NCBI RefSeq assembly: GCF_900172295.1
Contig: NZ_FWFL01000008.1
Span: 1-64,000, forward strand
Length of the DNA: 64,000 bases
Direction of reading: 5' to 3'
Source of the DNA: Roseovarius litorisediminis
GTDB taxonomy: Bacteria > Pseudomonadota > Alphaproteobacteria > Rhodobacterales > Rhodobacteraceae
Shown here: positions 56,065-64,000 of the stretch, in pieces
Position numbering within the stretch: position 1 is the first letter of the stretch
How the letters are laid out: every line of letters starts with the position of its first letter
Translations under genes and position numbers: made by a program
Notes under the pieces: model-generated
Told to the model about the DNA's origin: nothing
Seen by the model: only the letters and a program-made list of their open reading frames with translations
Databases searched by the model: none

Positions 56065-56682
56065 TCATATCTGGCTTAATCCGGCCCGCAACGCCAACTC
56101 GGGGGAGGCCAGCACCGGCACCTCAAGATCAGCCAGCAGCGGGGCCACCTTCGCCATCGACGCCTGCGCCAGTACAACACAGGCCACATCGGGCAACTGC
56201 GTGACAATTTGCCGGATTTCCCCGGCGATCACCGCGGCAAAGCCATCCATCTCAGCGGCCTCGAACAACGGCCAGTATTGTGCCAACCGCAATGGATGCA
56301 CCTTGGCCGGGGTCTTCGCCTCTTCCAATGCACGCTCCAGCAGCGCAAGGCTGGGCTCCCACGTGCTGTCCAGACAATAGGCCATCAGAATCGGCCCGCC
56401 CAAACGTGCCGCCTGCTGCATCATCGGCCAGTCGACCCTAACTGCCCCCGCCTTTTCCGCCGCCGGACCAAGGGTGGTACAGGTGCAGATCACCTTGCCC
56501 GCCGCATTTGCCACCACCTGCGAAATCTTGTTTTCAAGAGAGGGGGATATGCCATTCTGCGCCTGTGCAAGCCAGTTTTCCCGCACCAGATGGGTCAGTT
56601 CAACCCCGGGCGCGATACGGTCGCGCAGCGCGTCAAACGTGGCACAGTGAACTTGCGCCGTATGCAATAACGTCAGGGTCAT
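56065..56682 (-). CDS. Asp/Glu racemase-like protein
   Basis: Protein of 205 residues. The first lobe has the catalytic-type [12 protein letters not shown], but the second lobe shows [11 protein letters not shown] where two-cysteine racemases have a second Cys. It therefore cannot use the usual two-base mechanism and may be an isomerase or decarboxylase variant, or only family-related. Start ATG 56682. It follows the LysE gene by 18 bp on the same strand. Confidence 0.7.
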   Translation of the reverse strand: MTLTLLHTAQVHCATFDALRDRIAPGVELTHLVRENWLAQAQNGISPSLENKISQVVANAAGKVICTCTTLGPAAEKAGAVRVDWPMMQQAARLGGPILMAYCLDSTWEPSLALLERALEEAKTPAKVHPLRLAQYWPLFEAAEMDGFAAVIAGEIRQIVTQLPDVACVVLAQASMAKVAPLLADLEVPVLASPELALRAGLSQI

Positions 56683-56700
56683 GGATCGGACTTCGGGCTG

Positions 56701-57303
56701 CTAACTCTGTGCCGGCCATAGCACAGGAATCAGGGTCGCCACCAGTAGCACCGCCATGGCCCAGTTGAACATCCGCAGACGTGCCGGGCTTTTCAACAAA
56801 AGTCGCAACTGCTTGCCCATCACTGTCCAGGCGGTTGTGCTGATCAGCGACATGCACACATAGGTGCCCGCCACCCACAGCACTGCCGGTATATCCCGGC
56901 TGGCGGCATAAAGCGTGATCGCCGACATGGCCATACTCCAGGCCTTGGGATTGACCCATTGAAAGGCCGCCGCCTGCAAAAATGTCAGCGGCTTGCCTTC
57001 GGTCATGGCCTCTTTCGGGGCAGCTGCGTGGGCGATTTTCCATGCCAGATACAGCAGGTAGATAACACTTAAAACCTTCAGGATCGTGTAGCTTAGCGGC
57101 CACAGGTCAAACAGCTGCATCACGCCGATACCCACCAGAAACACCATGCCGGGAAATCCAAGCCCAATCCCGAACATATGCGGCACGGTCCGCCGAAATC
57201 CAAAATTGGCACCTGACGCCATCAGCATCAGGTTGTTGGGCCCCGGTGTGATAACCGTGACCAAGGCGAAGGCGACCAAAGCGGTGAATATATCCAGTGT
57301 CAT
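56701..57303 (-). CDS. LysE-family amino acid exporter
   Basis: Membrane protein of 200 residues with about six helices. VTVITPGPNNLMLMASG and GFRRTVPHMFGI are hallmark LysE/RhtB sequences. It exports amino acids or related compounds. The divergent Lrp-type regulator starts 83 bp away, a common exporter-regulator pair. Confidence 0.9.
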   Translation of the reverse strand: MTLDIFTALVAFALVTVITPGPNNLMLMASGANFGFRRTVPHMFGIGLGFPGMVFLVGIGVMQLFDLWPLSYTILKVLSVIYLLYLAWKIAHAAAPKEAMTEGKPLTFLQAAAFQWVNPKAWSMAMSAITLYAASRDIPAVLWVAGTYVCMSLISTTAWTVMGKQLRLLLKSPARLRMFNWAMAVLLVATLIPVLWPAQS

Positions 57304-57385
57304 GCCAGCAACCTTAATCGATCATTGACGCATTTGGATTGCGTTTGTTTGCGCCATGTAAAAATTTGTGCAATAAATCACACAA

Positions 57386-57829
57386 ATGGACCGAATTAAC
57401 GATCATATATTGCGTGAACTTTCTCGTGATGGCCGCATCAGCAATCTGGATCTGGCCGACAAGGTCGGCCTGTCGCCCTCTGCCTGCCTACGCCGTGTGC
57501 AGGAGCTTGAGCGTCGCGGCATTATCGCAGGTTATCGCGCCGTGCTGGATCGCACCAAACTGGGCGTGGGTTTTACCGCTTATGTCACTGTCGGGCTCAA
57601 TTCCCACACGAAGGCCAGCCAAGAGGCGTTCGAGGCCGCCATGGCCCGCGCCCCCGAGGTGGTAGAATGTCACAACATCACCGGCGCAGTCGAATACCTG
57701 CTACGGGTCGAAGCCGCAGACCTGACCTCTTACAAGTCGTTTCATACTGATGTTCTGGGCACACTGCCGCAGGTGCATGCCATCACATCCTACGTGGTCA
57801 TGGGTTCCCCCAAAGATCAGCGCGCCTGA
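57386..57829 (+). CDS. Lrp/AsnC-family transcriptional regulator
   Basis: Protein of 147 residues. The helix-turn-helix is MDRINDHILRELSRDGRISNLDLADKVGLSPSACLRRVQELE, followed by an AsnC effector domain (FTAYVTVGL..., VVECHNITGAVEYLLRVEA). It is divergent from lysE and probably senses an amino acid and controls it through the 83-bp spacer. Confidence 0.9.
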   Translation: MDRINDHILRELSRDGRISNLDLADKVGLSPSACLRRVQELERRGIIAGYRAVLDRTKLGVGFTAYVTVGLNSHTKASQEAFEAAMARAPEVVECHNITGAVEYLLRVEAADLTSYKSFHTDVLGTLPQVHAITSYVVMGSPKDQRA

Positions 57830-57831
57830 GA

Positions 57832-58716
57832 TTACAGCCCGTTCACCGGCACTTTCAGCATCGGATTGCCGTCTTTGTCTTTTGGCACCACCCCGGCGCG
57901 CATATTCACCTGCAATGACGGGATGATCAGTTTGGGCATGTCCAGTTGCGCGTCGCGTTCGGTGCGGAACTTGATAAATTCTTCACGCGTCTTGCCGCCA
58001 CCCACATGGATGTTGTGGGCCTTCTCCTCGGCCACCGTGGTTTCCCACTTAATATCGCGACCGCCGGGACCGTAATCGTGACACATGAACAACCGCATGT
58101 CGTCGGGCAGGGCCAGCACCTTCTGGATGCTGTCATACAACTCACCCGCGTCACCACCTGGAAAATCCGCCCGGGCCGAGCCGCCATCGGGCATGAACAG
58201 CGTATCGCCGACAAAGGCGGCATTGCCCATCACGTGCACCATGCAGGCCGGTGTGTGCCCGGGCGTGGACATCGCAAAACAGGGCATCTGGCCGATCATG
58301 TAGGTATCGCCATCCCTGAACAGCGCATCAAACTGGCTTCCGTCCCGCTGAAATTCAGTCCCCTCATTAAAGACTTTGCCAAAGGTTTCCTGCACAACCA
58401 TGATCTTTTCGCCGACGCCGATTTTGCCGCCTAATTCCTGCTGAATATAGGGCGCGGCTGACAGGTGATCGGCATGGACATGGGTCTCGATGATCCAGTC
58501 CAGCATCAGACCTTTGTCTTTGATCTCGGCAATCAGCGCGTCGGCATGATCGTAAGTGATCCGGCCTGCGGCATAGTTGATGTCCATAACGCTGTCGACA
58601 ATGGCGCAATGTGCGCTGGCAGGGTCCTTGACGATATAGCTGATCGTATTCGTCGCCTCGTCAAAATGACCCGAAACATCGGGGGTAATGGCCATATTCA
58701 CGGGATACTGACTCAT
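57832..58716 (-). CDS. MBL-fold persulfide dioxygenase-like hydrolase
   Basis: Protein of 294 residues. Metal motif HVHADH at 79-84, GHTPACMVH and the later VGDTLFMPDGGSARADFPGGDA match the Blh/ETHE1-like branch that oxidises glutathione persulfide to sulfite. ATG 58716 follows AGGAGA. The two YeeE/YedE sulfur transporter genes just upstream on the same strand support a sulfide or persulfide role. Confidence 0.85.
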   Translation of the reverse strand: MSQYPVNMAITPDVSGHFDEATNTISYIVKDPASAHCAIVDSVMDINYAAGRITYDHADALIAEIKDKGLMLDWIIETHVHADHLSAAPYIQQELGGKIGVGEKIMVVQETFGKVFNEGTEFQRDGSQFDALFRDGDTYMIGQMPCFAMSTPGHTPACMVHVMGNAAFVGDTLFMPDGGSARADFPGGDAGELYDSIQKVLALPDDMRLFMCHDYGPGGRDIKWETTVAEEKAHNIHVGGGKTREEFIKFRTERDAQLDMPKLIIPSLQVNMRAGVVPKDKDGNPMLKVPVNGL

Positions 58717-58747
58717 GTTCTTTCTCCTGCAATGAATTACAATTGCC

Positions 58748-59164
58748 TTATGAAAGGCGTTTCGAAACCACCCTTGCCGTAAAAATGCCCGCAATGACTG
58801 CTGCAACAAACATGAACACCTCGGGGACACCTGTCCCAAGAGCGGGCAAGGCACCACCGGGGCAAAATCCGGCGATACCCCAGCCGATGCCGAACACGAT
58901 AGAGCCACCGATCAGCTTGCCATCCAGCAGCTTGCCGGTCGGCAGCTGAAACGCGGAATCAAACACGGGCGCGGGGCGCGGCAACACAAGCCGATAACCG
59001 AAAAATGTCACCAGCAGCGCGCCCCCCATGACAAAAATCAGGCTTGGGTCCCAGGTGCCCGCCACATCGAAAAAGTTCAGAACCTTGGCAGGATTCGCCA
59101 TGCCCGAGATCGAAATACCGATCCCGAAAATAACCCCGATGACATAAGCCGTTAAAATGCGCAT
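58748..59164 (-). CDS. pmpB: YeeE/YedE (DUF6691) sulfur transporter, second half
   Basis: Protein of 138 residues with four helices. FGIGISISGMANPAKVLNFFDV and GIAGFCPGGALPAL contain the Cys-Pro-Gly segment of YeeE/YedE thiosulfate/sulfur transporters. It is the PmpB-type half and follows its partner by 4 bp, so the two make one transporter. Confidence 0.85.
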   Translation of the reverse strand: MRILTAYVIGVIFGIGISISGMANPAKVLNFFDVAGTWDPSLIFVMGGALLVTFFGYRLVLPRPAPVFDSAFQLPTGKLLDGKLIGGSIVFGIGWGIAGFCPGGALPALGTGVPEVFMFVAAVIAGIFTARVVSKRLS

Positions 59165-59168
59165 GGCC

Positions 59169-59600
59169 CTACATCCCCAAAACGTGGCGCACGACGTACA
59201 CCGTAATGAAGGTGCTCACCATAAACGTCGCCGTCGCCGCAATTGACCGGGGAGACAACCGTGCCATCCCACACACCCCATGCCCCGACGTACAGCCCGA
59301 GCCAAAAGTCACGCCTATCCCCACGATGAACCCGCCGATCAGCAGCATCGGCGTGGATACTGTGACATCAACCGCGGGCATATGTCCCGCAAATACCAAA
59401 ATCACCAATGGGCCGCTGACCATACCCGCCAGCACCGCAGCGCGCCAACGCCAGTCTGCCGCAGAACTGGGAAAGAAGAACCCGGTCAGAATGCCGGTCG
59501 ACCCCATGATCCGCCCAAGTGTCAGCATCAGCAAAACCGACGCCACGCCAATCAGCGCGCCGCCGCCCAAAGATTGCAGGGGGGTGAATGCAGTTTCCAT
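59169..59600 (-). CDS. pmpA: YeeE/YedE sulfur transporter, first half
   Basis: Protein of 143 residues with four helices. GIGVTFGSGCTSGHGVCGMARLS contains the Cys pair of the family pore. It is the PmpA-type half. Together with the second half and the persulfide dioxygenase it forms the layout known from bigR operons, but no ArsR repressor gene is adjacent here. Confidence 0.85.
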   Translation of the reverse strand: METAFTPLQSLGGGALIGVASVLLMLTLGRIMGSTGILTGFFFPSSAADWRWRAAVLAGMVSGPLVILVFAGHMPAVDVTVSTPMLLIGGFIVGIGVTFGSGCTSGHGVCGMARLSPRSIAATATFMVSTFITVYVVRHVLGM

Positions 59601-59665
59601 CTGTCCGGCTTTCCATTTCTTGCAGGCATTGCATCATTGTACGCCATATACGTGCTTCGTATTGC

Positions 59666-59679
59666 CATATAGGAATATG
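59666..59679. promoter_or_regulatory. Candidate BigR-type operator
   Basis: CATAT-AGGA-ATATG is a perfect dyad 66 bp before the pmpA start; a second GCCATATA copy lies about 20 bp to the left. Its place fits the sulfide-sensing repressor BigR, which controls similar operons. The identity of the regulator is inference. Confidence 0.4.
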
Positions 59680-59972
59680 TCATGCAGTTGCGCCACCTCT
59701 TCGTGAAAAAATTACCATTTTCACTTGGGTAATTGTTGCGTCGGGCGTGTGTTTTTCGGGTGATTCCCCCGGCGTGTCAGCGCCCATCGCACCAGCCCCC
59801 ATTCAGCCAGCGGGAGACCTGACAATGAGTGGCGTTGGTACATTTTTTGTCGACTCCGCCTGTATTTCCTGCGTTATTTTCGAACTACCCGTCGTCGGCA
59901 CTTAGGATCGCAATTTGAAATATATAGCAGTTACATATCATTAGCTTAAAATCCCAGAAACTCCTTTCAGAT

Positions 59973-60004
59973 CTGGAGTTAAATAATTGAAGATCTGGCC
60001 CTAT
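59973..60004 (+). promoter_or_regulatory. Candidate TauR direct repeats upstream of tpa
   Basis: CTGGAGTTAA and CTGGCCCTAT start 22 bp apart and resemble the CTGGACYTAA repeats described for the MocR-type taurine activator TauR. They lie about 30-60 bp before TATAGT (60036-60041), where an activator would sit. Confidence 0.45.
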
Positions 60005-60107
60005 CAGATAAGCGATTTCAGGGGCTGATATGTGCTATAGTTAAACTGTCACCTGACCTCATTCTGCCCGACCGCAAAACCGGGCCATAACCTGATGGAG
60101 CATCGCC

Positions 60108-61505
60108 ATGGACGGCAAGCTTATGGATAATGACATCTCTCATGTCGTGGAGGCGGATCGCGCCCACGTCTGGCATCACCTGATCCAACACGCCCCCTGG
60201 ACCGGCGCCGACCCAAAGGCTGATCCCCGGATCATCGTAGAAGGCCGCGGTATGCGCGTCTGGGATCAGAAGGGCAAAGAGCATCTTGATGCGGTCTCGG
60301 GCGGCGTCTGGACGGTCAACGTCGGTTACGGCCGTGAACGTATCGCCAACGCAGTGCGCAACCAACTGATCAAACTGCCGTATTTTGCGGGCTCTACCGG
60401 CTCGATCCCCGGCGCTTTGTTCTCGGAAAAACTGATCTCGAAAATGCCGGGCCTGACCCGCGTCTACTATACAAACTCGGGTTCCGAGGCGAACGAGAAA
60501 GCCTTTAAAATGGTCCGCCAGATCGCGCACAAGCGCTACGGCGGCAAAAAGCACAAGATCCTCTACCGGGATCGCGATTATCACGGCACCACAATCGCCT
60601 GCCTCTCGGCTGGCGGTCAGGATGAACGCGGCGCACAGTACGGGCCCTATACCCCCGGTTTCGTGCGGGTTCCGCACTGCCTTGAATACCGCGCACAGTG
60701 GGATCTTTCGGGCGAAGAATACGGCATTGCCGCTGCCAATGCGATTGAAGAGGTCATTCTGGCTGAAGGCCCCGATACCGTCGGCGCCATCTGCCTCGAG
60801 CCGGTGACCGCTGGCGGTGGCGTCATCACGCCCCCCGAAGGCTACTGGCCCCGCGTTCAGGAAATCTGCCGCAAATACGATGTCCTGCTGCATATCGACG
60901 AGGTTGTCTGTGGACTTGGCCGTACCGGCACCTGGTTCGGTTATCAGCATTACGGGATCGAACCCGATTTCGTTACCATGGCCAAGGGTGTCGCCTCGGG
61001 CTATGCCGCCATCGCCTGCTGTGTAACCTCCGAACGCGTATTCGATCTGTTCAAAGACGACACCAGCGATTCAATGAACTATTTCCGCGACATCTCGACC
61101 TTCGGCGGCTGCACCGCCGGCCCGGCTGCAGCGCTGGAAAACATGGCGATCATCGAAGAAGAAGATCTGCTGGGCAACACCGTGGCCATGGGCGACTACA
61201 TGCTGGACCAGCTGCGCGCCCTGCAAGACAAGCATGCCGTCATCGGCCAGGTGCGCGGCAAGGGCCTGTTCCTGGGGGCCGAACTGGTTGCAGATCGCAC
61301 AACCAAGGAACCCGTGGATGAAAAGCTGGCGCAGGCCGTTGTCGGCGACTGTAACGCCCAGGGCGTAATCATTGGCGTGACCAACCGGTCGATCCCGGGC
61401 TTCAACAACACGCTGTGTTACTCGCCCGCGCTGATTGCTACAAAAGACGATATCGACCAGATCGTATCGGCCACTGACAAGGCTCTGACAAAAATCTTCG
61501 GTTGA
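60108..61505 (+). CDS. tpa: Taurine-pyruvate aminotransferase
   Basis: Protein of 465 residues, class III aminotransferase. The PLP Lys is near 293 (TMAKGVASGYAA), after LLHIDEVVCGLGRTGTWFGYQHYGIEPDF. The N-terminal NDISHVVEADRAHVWHHLIQH and RVWDQKGKEHLDAVSGGVWTVNVGYG are typical of Tpa, which converts taurine to sulfoacetaldehyde. No xsc or tauABC genes are adjacent, so the rest of the pathway must lie elsewhere. The dyad at 61512-61544 may end the transcript. Confidence 0.88.
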   Translation: MDGKLMDNDISHVVEADRAHVWHHLIQHAPWTGADPKADPRIIVEGRGMRVWDQKGKEHLDAVSGGVWTVNVGYGRERIANAVRNQLIKLPYFAGSTGSIPGALFSEKLISKMPGLTRVYYTNSGSEANEKAFKMVRQIAHKRYGGKKHKILYRDRDYHGTTIACLSAGGQDERGAQYGPYTPGFVRVPHCLEYRAQWDLSGEEYGIAAANAIEEVILAEGPDTVGAICLEPVTAGGGVITPPEGYWPRVQEICRKYDVLLHIDEVVCGLGRTGTWFGYQHYGIEPDFVTMAKGVASGYAAIACCVTSERVFDLFKDDTSDSMNYFRDISTFGGCTAGPAAALENMAIIEEEDLLGNTVAMGDYMLDQLRALQDKHAVIGQVRGKGLFLGAELVADRTTKEPVDEKLAQAVVGDCNAQGVIIGVTNRSIPGFNNTLCYSPALIATKDDIDQIVSATDKALTKIFG

Positions 61506-61511
61506 TCCTTC

Positions 61512-61544
61512 AATCCCGCCCTGCAAGTATCGCGGGGCGGGATT
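61512..61544 (+). terminator. Stem-loop after tpa
   Basis: AATCCCGCCC and GGGCGGGATT form a perfect 10-bp stem 6 bp after the tpa stop. There is no T run, so it may stabilise the mRNA or act as a weak terminator. Confidence 0.5.
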
Positions 61545-61574
61545 AGCTCCGGCACGCAACTGGAATTTCTCCCA

Positions 61575-62159
61575 ATGTGGCCCTCTCCCATCACCCTGAC
61601 AGGCAAACATGCCTCGCTTGAGCCGCTGGCCCAAACCCATGCCGCCGATCTGGCCTCCGCCGCCAAGGGCGTGCAGGGGCTGTGGTATACGTCCATCCCC
61701 ACGCCAGATGCTGTGCAAGCCGAAATCGACCGCCGCCTTGGCCTGCAGACCACCGGCACCATGCTTCCTTTTGCCATTCTCGATGCCAAGGGCGCTGCTG
61801 TTGGGATGACCACCTACATGAACGTTGACGCGGGCAACCGCCGCGTCGAAATCGGGTCAACCTGGCTGGGCAGATCCGCCCAGCGCGGCCCGGTGAACAC
61901 AGAATGCAAGCTGCTGCTACTGTCGCACGCGTTTGAGGTGCTGGATTGTGTTGCGGTCGAATTTCGCACACACTTCCTCAACCACCAGTCACGCCGCGCA
62001 ATTGAACGGTTGGGCGCAAAGCTGGATGGCATTTTGCGCAATCACATGATCATGGAAAACGGCTCGATGCGCGACACCGCAGTTTATTCGATTCTGCCCC
62101 ATGAATGGCCCGCCGTCTGCGCCAATCTGGAATGGCAACTGGCGAAACCACGCGACTGA
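61575..62159 (+). CDS. GNAT-family (RimL-like) N-acetyltransferase
   Basis: Protein of 194 residues. ITLTGKHASLEPL, GMTTYMNVDAGNRRVEIGSTWLG, VEFRTHFLNHQSRRAIERLGAKLDGILRNHMI are typical of RimJ/RimL-type acetyltransferases. The substrate is not known. It is 69 bp after tpa and meets the next gene end to end. Confidence 0.85.
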   Translation: MWPSPITLTGKHASLEPLAQTHAADLASAAKGVQGLWYTSIPTPDAVQAEIDRRLGLQTTGTMLPFAILDAKGAAVGMTTYMNVDAGNRRVEIGSTWLGRSAQRGPVNTECKLLLLSHAFEVLDCVAVEFRTHFLNHQSRRAIERLGAKLDGILRNHMIMENGSMRDTAVYSILPHEWPAVCANLEWQLAKPRD

Positions 62160-62633
62160 CTAAAGCCACCACCGCGGCCTGCTATGCCGCCCGATCCAGG
62201 CCCCAAAGCTGAAATGATCCCGCCGGATCAGCAGAACCAGCGCGATGAATGCCCCCATCACCGCCAGATCAATTACCGGGTTACGATTGATCGGAAAACC
62301 CTTGGCGTTCACTGCAAATGGGTCGAGAAACTGCTCCCACCGACGCAGGATCGTGAAAAAGTGCATGACCCCCAGCGCCGAATACGAAAAAATCCGTAAA
62401 ACCCCTAATGCCACGCAGGCACAAAGGGCAATCTGCGCCCCGCCCACCAGATACACCTGCATCACGCTCATATCGACATTGTCAAAATGCTTTGCCAGAA
62501 ACTGATACTGCCCCGGCGTGATGATCTTGTGTGCCGCCCATAAAAAGATGAAATAAGCCAGCCCAAGCCGCAAAATCAGCAGCGCCAGCCCGTCCAGCTT
62601 GTCCTGCGGTGAAAGAATGATCTTCTTTTCCAC
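62160..62633 (-). CDS. DoxX-like membrane protein
   Basis: Protein of 157 residues with four hydrophobic helices: LALLILRLGLAYFIFLWAAHKI, VMQVYLVGGAQIALCACVALGV, YSALGVMHFFTIL and LAVMGAFIALVLLI. The arrangement resembles DoxX-like proteins. The function is unknown. Confidence 0.65.
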   Translation of the reverse strand: MEKKIILSPQDKLDGLALLILRLGLAYFIFLWAAHKIITPGQYQFLAKHFDNVDMSVMQVYLVGGAQIALCACVALGVLRIFSYSALGVMHFFTILRRWEQFLDPFAVNAKGFPINRNPVIDLAVMGAFIALVLLIRRDHFSFGAWIGRHSRPRWWL

Positions 62634-62699
62634 TACCCTGATACCCTAAAGTTGTTCAAATTTGCCCCACAGGTACTGTCACACCACGTTGCAGGCAAA

Positions 62700-63065
62700 T
62701 CACAGCTTGGCGAGTCTCAGCCCCCCGTGCGCCTCGCGGCTGTCCTGTGGCGCCTCATCCCTCGCAAACATCCCGTAATCCCTTATCACATGCGCGACCC
62801 GCAGACGGTAATCGCTGAATACTCCATTTCGCCCTTTGGCCTGCGCGCCGCGATGTGCCTCCAATTGCCGCCAGCGTTCCACTGCCGCCTCGTCCTCCCA
62901 GAACGACAGTGACAGCAGTTTTGACGGGTCTGTCAGGCTCTGAAACCTCTCGACGCTGATAAACCCCTCGACCTGCTCGACCAGCGGCCGCATCGCTGCG
63001 GCAATGTCCAGATACTGCTCCTTATGGCCTTCTGCAGGGATGACCTCGAAAATGATGGCAATCAT
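62700..63065 (-). CDS. Antibiotic biosynthesis monooxygenase (ABM) domain protein
   Basis: Protein of 121 residues. IIFEVIPAEGHKEQYLDIAAAMRPLVEQVEGFISVERFQSL and LLSLSFWEDEAAVERWRQLEAH are the ferredoxin-like ABM pattern. It overlaps the NIPSNAP gene by 4 bp; both have the same fold and may form a pair. The substrate is unknown. Confidence 0.85.
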   Translation of the reverse strand: MIAIIFEVIPAEGHKEQYLDIAAAMRPLVEQVEGFISVERFQSLTDPSKLLSLSFWEDEAAVERWRQLEAHRGAQAKGRNGVFSDYRLRVAHVIRDYGMFARDEAPQDSREAHGGLRLAKL

Positions 63066-63385
63066 CGCGTCTCTCCATGTGGTATGCTGACCAGCTTCAG
63101 GAATGTGCGATCCTCGCGCAATAAAAACTTCTCGGATTGCGCAAAGGCATAGTTTTCACACCCCAACGGATCAGCCGCCAGCCTTTCGCGATACGCCTCA
63201 TACTCTGCCAGCGACGGAATGTTGTAGATGCCATAGGCTAGTGTGCTGCTGCCCTCGTGTGGTGCATAATATCCGATCAGATCCGCACCACAGCGTGGGA
63301 TCGCCTGCCCCCAATTGCGGGAATATTGGATAAACTGTTCTTTCTTCGTCGGGTCGATTTGGTAACGGATGACGCAGGTCAGCAT
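63062..63385 (-). CDS. NIPSNAP family protein
   Basis: Protein of 107 residues with VIRYQIDPTKKEQFIQYSRNWGQAIPRCGADLIGYYAPHEGS and the C-terminal FLKLVSIP pattern of NIPSNAP-type dimeric alpha-beta barrel proteins. The function is unknown. It is divergent from the ArsR-type regulator with 78 bp between starts. Confidence 0.85.
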   Translation of the reverse strand: MLTCVIRYQIDPTKKEQFIQYSRNWGQAIPRCGADLIGYYAPHEGSSTLAYGIYNIPSLAEYEAYRERLAADPLGCENYAFAQSEKFLLREDRTFLKLVSIPHGETR

Positions 63386-63463
63386 CTGAGGTCTCCTTCC
63401 GGGTTGAATTCTGCCCCACCTTAAACCGTTGCATGGCTAATATGCTTCGTTTACGGTCGAACT

Positions 63464-64000
63464 ATGAAGGACTCACCCGATATCTCACGTGTCGCCTCAC
63501 TCATCGGTGATCCAGCCCGCGCCAACATCCTGACGGCGTTGATGAGCGGCAAGGCACTCACCGCCACCGAACTGGCGCACGAGGCGGGTGTGACCCTTCA
63601 AACCACGTCGGCGCATCTGGCCAAACTGGACGAAGGCGGGTTGATCCGCCCCCGCAAGGAAGGTCGGCACAAATATTTCACCCTGGCGTCCGAGGACGTG
63701 GCCCATGTTCTTGAGGCTTTGATGGGCCTTGCAGCCGGTTCAGGCCATCTGCGCCACCGTCCCGGACCGCGCGACCCGGAACTGCGCCACGCGCGGGTCT
63801 GCTACAACCACCTTGCGGGCGACATGGGTACACAGATGTACGACAGCCTGATTGCCCGAGGGTTAATCCTTCATTCCGACAAAGCGCTAAACCTGACCCT
63901 CTCTGGCCGGGACTTTTTCACTGGCCTGGGGATTGATCTTGACGCTTTTCCGGCCTCGCGATCGCCGATGTGTCGCGATTGTCTGGATTGGTCCGAACGC
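63464..64000 (+). CDS. ArsR-type winged-helix regulator, cut by window end
   Basis: The first 179 residues are in the window and the frame is still open. The N-terminal winged helix (IGDPARANILTALMSGKALTATELAHEAGVTLQTTSAHLAKLDEGGLI) is of the ArsR type. The following part has Cys and His (HARVCYNHLAG, SPMCRDCLDW) that could bind metal or react with an oxidant. It probably controls the divergent NIPSNAP-ABM pair; a GCATGGCTAATATGC dyad lies at about 63431-63445 between them. Confidence 0.85.
   Translation, partial: MKDSPDISRVASLIGDPARANILTALMSGKALTATELAHEAGVTLQTTSAHLAKLDEGGLIRPRKEGRHKYFTLASEDVAHVLEALMGLAAGSGHLRHRPGPRDPELRHARVCYNHLAGDMGTQMYDSLIARGLILHSDKALNLTLSGRDFFTGLGIDLDAFPASRSPMCRDCLDWSER

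Larger units (their letters stand above)
59601..60107. other. Divergent control region between sulfur genes and tpa
   Basis: A 507-bp region without a gene. It holds a dyad near the pmpA start (59666-59679), direct repeats near tpa (59973-60004) and a TATAGT box at 60036-60041. The rest is AT-rich. Confidence 0.5.

Overview
The window looks like chromosome of an alphaproteobacterium of the Rhodobacteraceae (roseobacter group). The protein families support this (DUF2125, DUF2948, UPF0262, TIGR02300, ChaC-like cyclotransferase), as do the gene order murA-DUF2948-hisD-UPF0262-phosphatase, homospermidine synthase next to hisC/tyrC, taurine-pyruvate aminotransferase, the high GC content, and FnrL-type and CtrA-type sites. 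This placement rests on recognition of families and order; no search was run.

Layout. 1-2.1 kb: debris of a defence or restriction island (C-terminal end of a type III restriction subunit, a HEPN-like fragment, a PD-(D/E)XK nuclease), ending at the 3' end of a tRNA-Ser. 2.4-8.8 kb: one co-directional run with a SPOR lipoprotein, D,D-carboxypeptidase, tmk, holB, TatD-type nuclease, metallo-hydrolase and AEC transporter. 9-13.5 kb: VanZ-like protein, methyltransferase, gloB, clpA. 13.6-16.8 kb: a proton-channel/OmpA pair that looks like a stator motor with a very long coiled coil. 16.8-23.3 kb: ChaC-like, DUF2125, extensin-like protein, tyrC-hisC, homospermidine synthase, rpsD with a clear promoter and a terminator. 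23.7-31.6 kb: Asp/Glu racemase family, a tightly overlapping GNAT/NTF2/phosphatase/UPF0262 operon, and the hisD-DUF2948-murA block, which is interrupted by a secreted protein gene and by a cytochrome c gene under a perfect FNR-type box.

31.7-37.7 kb: tRNA-Thr and a cyanophycin locus (cphB, cphA and an ATP-grasp-less Mur-ligase partner). 37.9-45.1 kb: a decayed exopolysaccharide locus. A TPR lipoprotein, a polyprenyl-phosphate sugar transferase and an ExeA-like ATPase are intact. The chain-length determinant, the export porin and an outer-membrane barrel survive only as lesioned fragments, and pieces of an IS3-family transposase lie at both ends. A CtrA-like site sits in the long intergenic region. 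45.2-51.4 kb: rhomboid protease, type I secretion system, metallophosphoesterase.

51.7-57.8 kb: tRNA-Ala, TIGR02300, YgjP-like protease, GntR regulator with antiporter, accA, racemase-like protein, LysE exporter with divergent Lrp regulator. 57.8-61.5 kb: a sulfur block of persulfide-dioxygenase-like hydrolase, two YeeE/YedE sulfur transporters and taurine-pyruvate aminotransferase, separated by a 0.5 kb regulatory region with plausible operators. 61.5-64 kb: GNAT, DoxX-like membrane protein, two small ABM/NIPSNAP proteins and a divergent ArsR-type regulator cut by the window edge.
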